64,000 bases of DNA. Source: Streptomyces antarcticus (GTDB lineage Bacteria > Actinomycetota > Actinomycetes > Streptomycetales > Streptomycetaceae). Location: positions 1 through 64,000 of the forward strand of contig NZ_JAPNLM010000004.1 in assembly GCF_026627255.1 (NCBI RefSeq). The letters are read 5' to 3'. A model generated the notes under the pieces. It was not told the DNA's origin, ran no database searches, and worked only from the letters and a program-made list of their open reading frames with translations. Positions 57,594 to 64,000 of the stretch are shown piece by piece. The translations under genes and the position numbers were made by a program. The number at the start of each line of letters is the position of its first letter. Position 1 is the stretch's first letter.

Positions 57594-57718
57594 CGGCGGA
57601 CTTCTTCCCTTGCCGGAAGCGGTCAACAACACCGCCGATGCTGCCGCCGTCCGGCCTGCGGACAGCCCCAACCGGCCCGCACGTCACCCGCCGGGGGGAT
57701 CATCGGCCGCCCCGAGGG

Positions 57719-58450
57719 CTACCGGCGCGCTCGGAACAGCCGACGCCGCGGCTGCTCGGGGAAGGCGACGGCGTAGTCGAAGCCGTCGTCGCCGACGGCG
57801 TTTCGCAAAGTCCGCACGATCGCCTCGGGATCGTCGTAGGGGCCGTTGACGTAGAAGGGCTTGCCGTCACGGCCGAAGCGGATCGGGCTGGGGCCGGCGG
57901 GCTCGCCGAGCACAGCGGCGGCGGCATTGAAGTCGGCCTCGGGATCGAACCCGAGCTCGCGGGCGTAGGCGGCGGCGCCGAACACCAGGGCACGGACAAG
58001 CTCGGCGGGAACCTGCACATGCCCCTCGAAGGCACTGAAGTAGGCGTGCCGATGCGCAGCCAGCCGACTCGGGGTCATCGGCTCCGGAGGCAGCGCGTTC
58101 TTCACCCCCAGACACCACACGTCCAGCAGGAACCCGGCAACCTGCGCCTTCGCGGAGCGCGTGCTGTCCGCGGCAACGAGCACGGCGACAAGGCCGCGTA
58201 CCTCCTCGGCATCGGAAGCTCCAGGGTCCAAGCCCGTCCACTGCGGCGCAGCCTCAAGATCCACACTGCGGCTCCAGCCGGCGTTCACCCAGCAACGCGG
58301 CTCGCCACGACCCGGCACCGAAACCTGCACGGCGCTGTTGAGCACGCCGACGACATCCGAGACACCCACCCCCAGCGTCCTGGCGATCGCCTTCGCTGAC
58401 CGACCCTGCTGATCAAGTTGCTGTACCTGCGCTACAAGCCGCTCATCCAC
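57719..58450 (-). CDS. HTH-domain passenger protein of the mobile element
   Basis: A 243-residue protein starting at GTG 58450, upstream of and in the same direction as the transposase. The N-terminus is a resolvase-type HTH (VAQVQQLDQQGRSAKAIART, LGVGVSDVVGVL). The rest is an unrecognised but ordered domain: CWVNAGWSRSVDLEAAPQWT, EVRGLVAVLVAADSTRSAKA, QVAGFLLDVWCLGVKNALPP, HRHAYFSAFEGHVQVPAELV, SPIRFGRDGKPFYVNGPYDD. It could be a transposition regulator or cargo unrelated to transposition. It lies inside the inverted repeats. Confidence 0.7.
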   Translation of the reverse strand: MDERLVAQVQQLDQQGRSAKAIARTLGVGVSDVVGVLNSAVQVSVPGRGEPRCWVNAGWSRSVDLEAAPQWTGLDPGASDAEEVRGLVAVLVAADSTRSAKAQVAGFLLDVWCLGVKNALPPEPMTPSRLAAHRHAYFSAFEGHVQVPAELVRALVFGAAAYARELGFDPEADFNAAAAVLGEPAGPSPIRFGRDGKPFYVNGPYDDPEAIVRTLRNAVGDDGFDYAVAFPEQPRRRLFRARR

Positions 58451-58566
58451 AGCCCCACCCTACGGCCGCCGCCAAAGCCACAGGACCCAAACGCCAACAG
58501 CCCAACCACCCGAGCGACCCTGCGAAAAGGGCGAAACTCGAGCTAGGAACCTGCAGGTCCTGTCGC

Positions 58567-58572
58567 TACCCT
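58567..58572 (+). promoter_or_regulatory. Candidate -10 for the DapB-like gene
   Basis: TACCCT, 6 nt before the ATG, consistent with a leaderless message. The -35 position would fall at about 58543-58549, exactly on the element's flanking repeat. Near-palindrome AGGAACCTGCAGGTCCT (58545-58561) lies between. Confidence 0.35.
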
Positions 58573-58578
58573 CCGCGC

Positions 58579-59661
58579 ATGATTTCCACGGTTGTCTGGG
58601 GTACCGGCAACGTCGGCCGTTTGGCCATCCGCGCGGTCGAGGCCCATCCAGCACTGAAACTCTCCGCTGTCATCGTCCACGATCCAGCCAAGGTCGGCCG
58701 CGACGCGGGCGAACTCGGCGGACTCGACCGCCCGTTGGGGGTCGCGGCCACCGACGACATCGACGCCGTCCTCGCCGCCGGCCCCCGGGCCGTTGTCTAC
58801 GCGGCCTCCGGGGACGTCCGCCCCGACGACGCGCTGGCCGACATCACCCGGGCGGTCCGCTCCGGCGCCGTCGTCGTCAGCCCCGCGCTCTACCCGCTCT
58901 ACGACCACCGCAGCGCCCCACCCGAGTTCCGGGACCCGGTGCTCGCGGCGATCGCCGAGGGCGGCGGCTCCCTCTTCGCGTCCGGCGTCGACCCGGGCTG
59001 GGGCAACGACGTGCTCCCGCTGCTGCTCAGCGGGCTCGGCACCACCGTTGACGTGATCCGCTGCCAGGAGATCTTCGACTACTCCACGTACGACCAGCCG
59101 GACTCCGTGCGCTACCTCATCGGCATGGGCCAGCCCATGGACTACGAGCCCATGATGCTCCTGCCCTCGATCCCCACGATGGTGTGGGGCGGCCAGGTGC
59201 GGATGATGGCGCGGGCGCTCGGCGTCGAACTCGACGAGATACGCGAGACGTTGGAGCGGCGGGCGCTGGACACCACCGTCACCACCCGGACCATGGGTGA
59301 GTTCGAGGCCGGCACCCAGGGCGCCGTCCGCTTCGAGGTACAGGGCATCGTCGAGGGCGAACCCCGCATCGTCATCGAGCACGTCACCCGCATCCACGCC
59401 TCCTGCGCCCCGGACTGGCCGTCGCCGCCCGACGGGGGCGACGGCGCCCACCGCGTCGTCATCGAGGGCCGTCCCCGCATCGAGGTCACCATCGAGGCCA
59501 CCGACGAGGGGGAGAACCGCTCCGCCGGCGGGAACGCCACCGCCGTGGGCCGCCTGGTCGGCGCCATCGACTGGCTCGCCGAGGCGGAACCGGGCCTCTA
59601 CGACGCCCTCGACGTCCCGATGCGCCCCGCCGTCGGAAAACTCGGAAGGAAACAGCCATGA
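58579..59661 (+). CDS. DapB-fold NAD(P)H-dependent dehydrogenase
   Basis: A 360-residue oxidoreductase with a dihydrodipicolinate reductase-like N-terminal Rossmann fold: VVWGTGNVGRLAIRAVEAHP, LSAVIVHDPAKVGRDAGELG, AVVYAASGDVRPDDALADIT, VVSPALYPLYDH. ASGVDPGWGNDVLPLLLSGL and FDYSTYDQPDSVRYLIGMGQ are typical of the amine or 2,4-diaminopentanoate dehydrogenase-like group in actinobacteria. The start overlaps no gene; a TACCCT ends 6 nt before the ATG and no ribosome-binding site is seen. It overlaps the next gene by 4 bp. The mobile element ends 36 bp upstream. Confidence 0.82.
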   Translation: MISTVVWGTGNVGRLAIRAVEAHPALKLSAVIVHDPAKVGRDAGELGGLDRPLGVAATDDIDAVLAAGPRAVVYAASGDVRPDDALADITRAVRSGAVVVSPALYPLYDHRSAPPEFRDPVLAAIAEGGGSLFASGVDPGWGNDVLPLLLSGLGTTVDVIRCQEIFDYSTYDQPDSVRYLIGMGQPMDYEPMMLLPSIPTMVWGGQVRMMARALGVELDEIRETLERRALDTTVTTRTMGEFEAGTQGAVRFEVQGIVEGEPRIVIEHVTRIHASCAPDWPSPPDGGDGAHRVVIEGRPRIEVTIEATDEGENRSAGGNATAVGRLVGAIDWLAEAEPGLYDALDVPMRPAVGKLGRKQP

Positions 59662-60137
59662 AGATCGACATCCCCGAAGGCCAGCACCCGATCGAGTACG
59701 TGTGGGGCGACATGGTCCCCGGCATCGGCATGGCGGCGGCCAACTTCTCCCTGTCCGTGTACGCCCACACCACCCTGGGCCTGCGCGAGTTCGAGGCCGC
59801 GCGGCTGCGCGTCGCGCAGATCAACGGGTGTGTCTTCTGCCTCGACTGGCGCACCGAGCGCGAGGGGGAGCAGGTCGAGGAGGAGTTCTCCGACGCGGTG
59901 ACCGAGTGGCGGACCACGGACCGCTTCGACGAGCGGACCCGGCTCGCGGCCGAGTACGCCGAGCGCTACACCCTCGACCACCACGGCCTCGACGACGCGT
60001 TCTGGGACCGCATGACGGGCCACTACAGCCAGCTCGAAATCGTCGAGCTGACCATGAGCATCGGGTCCTGGCTGGCCTTCGGCCGGCTCAACCACGTGCT
60101 CGGCCTCGACAGCGTCTGCATGCTGCCGGGCCACTGA
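59658..60137 (+). CDS. Carboxymuconolactone decarboxylase/AhpD-like protein
   Basis: A 159-residue all-helical protein. EFEAARLRVAQINGCVFCLD holds the C-x2-C redox motif of the CMD/AhpD family, and GLDDAFWDRMTGHYSQLEIV plus ELTMSIGSWLAFGRLNHVLG is the second conserved half. The ATG overlaps the dehydrogenase stop (ATGA), so the two are translated together. Family members act as peroxidases, hydratases or decarboxylases; the exact role is unknown. Confidence 0.85.
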   Translation: MKIDIPEGQHPIEYVWGDMVPGIGMAAANFSLSVYAHTTLGLREFEAARLRVAQINGCVFCLDWRTEREGEQVEEEFSDAVTEWRTTDRFDERTRLAAEYAERYTLDHHGLDDAFWDRMTGHYSQLEIVELTMSIGSWLAFGRLNHVLGLDSVCMLPGH

Positions 60138-60144
60138 CATGGGT

Positions 60145-60177
60145 CCGGGGCCGTTCGGTGTGTCCGACCGGCCCCGG
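60145..60177. terminator. Bidirectional terminator
   Basis: 14-bp stem with one mismatch (CCGGGGCCGTTCGG / CCGACCGGCCCCGG), loop TGTGT, between convergent genes. Confidence 0.75.
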
Positions 60178-60198
60178 CTTGCGTGCCCGCCCGTCCTG

Positions 60199-61935
<1,737 letters not shown>

Positions 61936-62222
61936 TCAAGCCGATCGCGCAACAGGGTTGGCGGGCTCGCGGCGGCGCACCCGGCCCAGGGCCGGCAGGG
62001 ACGCGGCCGTGGTGAACGCGCTTCGGGCACAGGCGGATTCCGGCCGCCGGGGCGCCGCCGGAGCGCCGTGCCCGGCGGCCGCCCGCCGCCCCGGGGGGGC
62101 CGCGGCGGCCGGGCGGCCGGCTCACCGGGGGCTCCCTGCCCGGCGCGAAGGGGGCCGCGGTCCGTCATGCCACAACTGGCTGCAAATTCCCGACAGTCCG
62201 GCGAATATTTCCTGCGCGACTC

Positions 62223-62252
62223 TTGCTGTCTTCCTGCGGGCCGCCCTACTGT
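62223..62252 (+). promoter_or_regulatory. Promoter of the beta-helix glycosidase gene, likely leaderless
   Basis: -35 TTGCTG (62223-62228), 18-bp spacer, -10 TACTGT (62247-62252), then 7 nt to the ATG at 62260. No Shine-Dalgarno. The rest of 61885-62222 shows no gene. Confidence 0.55.
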
Positions 62253-62259
62253 CCCGGCC

Positions 62260-64000
62260 ATGCCCCCTAGAAGAACGGCCGCCGTGCTGGCGGTGCTCAC
62301 AGCGTCCGCGCTCGGCCTCGGAGCGCTGGGCGCGGGCCCGGCTCTCGCCCGTCCGGGCGCCGACCGCGCCGCGGCTCCCGTCGTCACCCGGGCCGGTCTC
62401 GACCCGGCGCTCGTCGAAGGACGCGGCGCCCGGGTGGACTTCGCCGAGCAGGAAGCGGAGAACGCGGCCACCGACGGCACGGTGATCGGCCCGGACCGCA
62501 CGGCGTACTCCCTCCCGGCGGAGGCCTCCGGCCGCAAGGCGGTGAAGCTGACCCCCGGCCAGTACGTGGAGTTCACCCTGCCCGCCGCGGCCGATGCCGT
62601 CACGGTCCGCTACAGCCTTCCCGATGCGCCCGACGGCGGTGGGATCACCGCCCCGCTCGACGTCACCGTGGGCGGACAGAACCGCCGCACCATGACCCTG
62701 ACCTCCCAATACTCCTGGCTGTACAACCAGTACCCCTTCACCAACGACCCGCGGGCCGAGCTGCTGCACCCCGACTGGTGGATCACCGAGTGCGGCTGCG
62801 TCCCGGCGGCCACCACCCCGGCCCCGGTGATCACCAAGCCCTTCCGCCCCCACCACATGTACGACGAGCAGCGCCTGCCGCTCGGCCGCACGCACCGGGC
62901 CGGGGAGAAGGTGCGCCTCACCGTCCCCGCGGGGTCCGCCGCCGCGTGGACCGTGATCGACCTGCTCGACTCCCAGGTCGTCGGCGCGCCGCACGTCGAG
63001 GCCGTCGCCGCCAACGTGCTCCTCTTCGGCGCCGACCCGACCGGCGTCCGCGATTCCGCCGCGGCCTTCGACCGGGCGATCGCCTTCGCGCAGCGCCACC
63101 GGCTCCCCGTCTACCTGCCGCCCGGCACCTTCCGGGTGAACCGCCACGTCATCGTGGACCGGGTCACGATCACCGGCGCCGGCAGCTGGTACACCACCGT
63201 GAAGGGCAAGGGCGTCGGCTTCTACGGCAAGGACGCCTCGGTCGGCGGCAGCCGCGACGTGCACCTCTCCCGCTTCGCCATCGAGGGCGACGTCCGCGAA
63301 CGCGTCGACACCGACCAGGTCAACGCCATCGGCGGCGCCATGAGCGACTCGACCGTGGACCGGATGTACCTGCACCACACCAAGGTGGGCATCTGGTTCG
63401 ACGGCCCCATGCGCAACGTCAGGGTCACGCGCAACGTGATCACCGACCAGATCGCCGACGGCCTCAACTTCCACACCGGCGTCACCGACTCGCTGGTCCG
63501 CGACAACTTCGTCCGGGGCACCGGCGACGACGGCCTCGCCATGTGGTCGGAGAAGACGGCGAACACCCGCAACACCTTCGACCACAACACCGTGCAGAGC
63601 CCGAGCCTCGCCAACGGCATCGCCGTCTACGGCGGTGCCGACACCACCCTCTCCGCCAACCTCGTCGCCGACCCCGTCCGCGAGGGCAGCGCCCTGCACA
63701 TCGGCGCCCGCTTCGGCGCCGAGCCCTTCACCGGGTCCCTGCGGATCGCGGACAACACCACCGTCCGCGCGGGCACCTACGAGCTGAACTGGAACATCGG
63801 GCTCGGCGCGATCTGGTTCTACGCCCTGGACCGCAGCATCGACCGGGCCGACATCCGGGCCGGGGGGAACGCCTTCCTCGACAACACCTACAACGCGATC
63901 ATGCTCGTCACCGACTGGCCGGTGAAGGACACGCACCGCATCAGACACGTCCACTTCAAGGACACCCGCGTCGACGGCACCGGCACCTCCGTGGTCAGCG
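62260..64000 (+). CDS. Secreted parallel beta-helix glycosidase, GH87/mycodextranase-like (5' part)
   Basis: 580 codons visible; the gene runs off the window. A signal peptide (RRTAAVLAVLTASALGLGAL, ending ALA) is followed by a carbohydrate-binding-type beta-sandwich (about 45-230): DFAEQEAENAATDGTVIGPD, GRKAVKLTPGQYVEFTLPAA, AWTVIDLLDSQVVGAP. Then a right-handed beta-helix begins (FGADPTGVRDSAAAFDRAIA, VYLPPGTFRVNRHVIVDRVT, ITGAGSWYTTVKGKG) with repeated turns such as VGIWFDGPMRNVRVTRNVIT and TGDDGLAMWSEKTANTRNTF. The layout matches alpha-1,3-glucanase/mycodextranase (GH87). Paired acidic residues in GTGDDGLAMW are the likely catalytic site. Exact substrate unproven. Confidence 0.8.
   Translation, partial: MPPRRTAAVLAVLTASALGLGALGAGPALARPGADRAAAPVVTRAGLDPALVEGRGARVDFAEQEAENAATDGTVIGPDRTAYSLPAEASGRKAVKLTPGQYVEFTLPAAADAVTVRYSLPDAPDGGGITAPLDVTVGGQNRRTMTLTSQYSWLYNQYPFTNDPRAELLHPDWWITECGCVPAATTPAPVITKPFRPHHMYDEQRLPLGRTHRAGEKVRLTVPAGSAAAWTVIDLLDSQVVGAPHVEAVAANVLLFGADPTGVRDSAAAFDRAIAFAQRHRLPVYLPPGTFRVNRHVIVDRVTITGAGSWYTTVKGKGVGFYGKDASVGGSRDVHLSRFAIEGDVRERVDTDQVNAIGGAMSDSTVDRMYLHHTKVGIWFDGPMRNVRVTRNVITDQIADGLNFHTGVTDSLVRDNFVRGTGDDGLAMWSEKTANTRNTFDHNTVQSPSLANGIAVYGGADTTLSANLVADPVREGSALHIGARFGAEPFTGSLRIADNTTVRAGTYELNWNIGLGAIWFYALDRSIDRADIRAGGNAFLDNTYNAIMLVTDWPVKDTHRIRHVHFKDTRVDGTGTSVVS

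Larger units (their letters stand above)
56235..58542 (-). mobile_element. Insertion element with transposase and HTH passenger gene, 2308 bp
   Basis: The ends are 24-bp imperfect inverted repeats (56235-56258 and 58519-58542, 19 of 24 matching; left starts CTCGACTTTCG, right reads CTCGAGTTTCG inward). They are flanked directly by CTAGGAA at 56228-56234 and 58543-58549, a likely 7-bp target duplication. Inside are a DDE transposase and an HTH gene on the same strand. A second inverted match (GCAGGCCGGTTGGG at 56254-56267; its inverse with one change at 57667-57680) would define a smaller element holding the transposase only. The larger one is favoured by the flanking repeat. Confidence 0.7.

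Overview
The window reads as chromosomal DNA of a Streptomyces-type actinomycete. It is uniformly GC-rich with strong third-position G/C bias, uses many GTG and TTG starts, and is densely packed with overlapping genes. It carries genus-typical markers: two tyrosinase/caddie pairs, a short chaplin, a GH18 chitinase with a DasR-like operator, a secreted cholesterol oxidase with a KstR-like operator, a small DUF6126-type membrane protein next to an XRE-cupin regulator, and an ECF sigma factor fused to an extracytoplasmic domain. Nothing here is a large biosynthetic cluster, prophage or CRISPR locus. The window looks like accessory or arm-proximal chromosome rich in secreted enzymes, sugar catabolism and mobile elements.

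Layout. 1-4.4 kb: 5' part of a GyrB paralogue (minus), a decayed membrane-gene remnant, a GNAT acetyltransferase, a first tyrosinase pair, a chaplin and a small secreted protein. 4.4-10 kb: a type-B carboxylesterase, then an intact IS21-family element (6227-8981) inserted with a 5-bp target duplication into a putative esterase gene, whose two halves lie on either side. 10-13.7 kb: a TolB-like protein, a second GNAT, a broken alpha/beta hydrolase and a FhuF-type [2Fe-2S] protein. 13.7-21 kb: a secreted subtilase with a P-domain; a DctA transporter divergent from a CitA/CitB-type two-component system; a second tyrosinase operon (melC1-melC2). 21-28.5 kb: glutamate decarboxylase, the sigma/SCP fusion, a head-to-head pair of 5'-truncated genes (MerR and membrane protein), and a TPR protein with a degenerate P-loop.

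28.5-34 kb: an IclR regulator divergent from a KDPG aldolase/KDG kinase operon, an aldo/keto reductase, and the chitinase. 34-41.5 kb: an ankyrin protein, tRNA-Trp, a VOC protein, and a divergent sugar-catabolic locus (Gfo/Idh oxidoreductase, DUF993 protein and TIM-barrel isomerase against a LacI regulator and a second isomerase) with two identical LacI-type operators between them. 41.9-47.4 kb: a DeoR/LacI hybrid regulator divergent from a GH35 beta-galactosidase-galT-galK operon with a readable promoter and operator. 47.5-53.1 kb: an aldo/keto reductase, an N-terminally short 2-hydroxyacid dehydrogenase, and an ABC exporter whose ATPase is fused to a secreted hydrolase.

53.2-64 kb: an ATP-dependent DNA ligase; an XRE-cupin regulator with paired operators; a second mobile element (56235-58542) carrying a transposase plus an HTH passenger gene, with 24-bp imperfect inverted repeats and a 7-bp direct repeat; a DapB-fold dehydrogenase plus carboxymuconolactone decarboxylase pair; cholesterol oxidase; and the 5' part of a secreted beta-helix glycosidase running off the end.

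Themes: extracellular polymer and sterol attack (subtilase, chitinase, beta-helix glycosidase, cholesterol oxidase, carboxylesterase), uptake and catabolism of sugars and dicarboxylates under local regulators, and recent mobile-element activity. All assignments come from reading sequence and family motifs; no database search was run.
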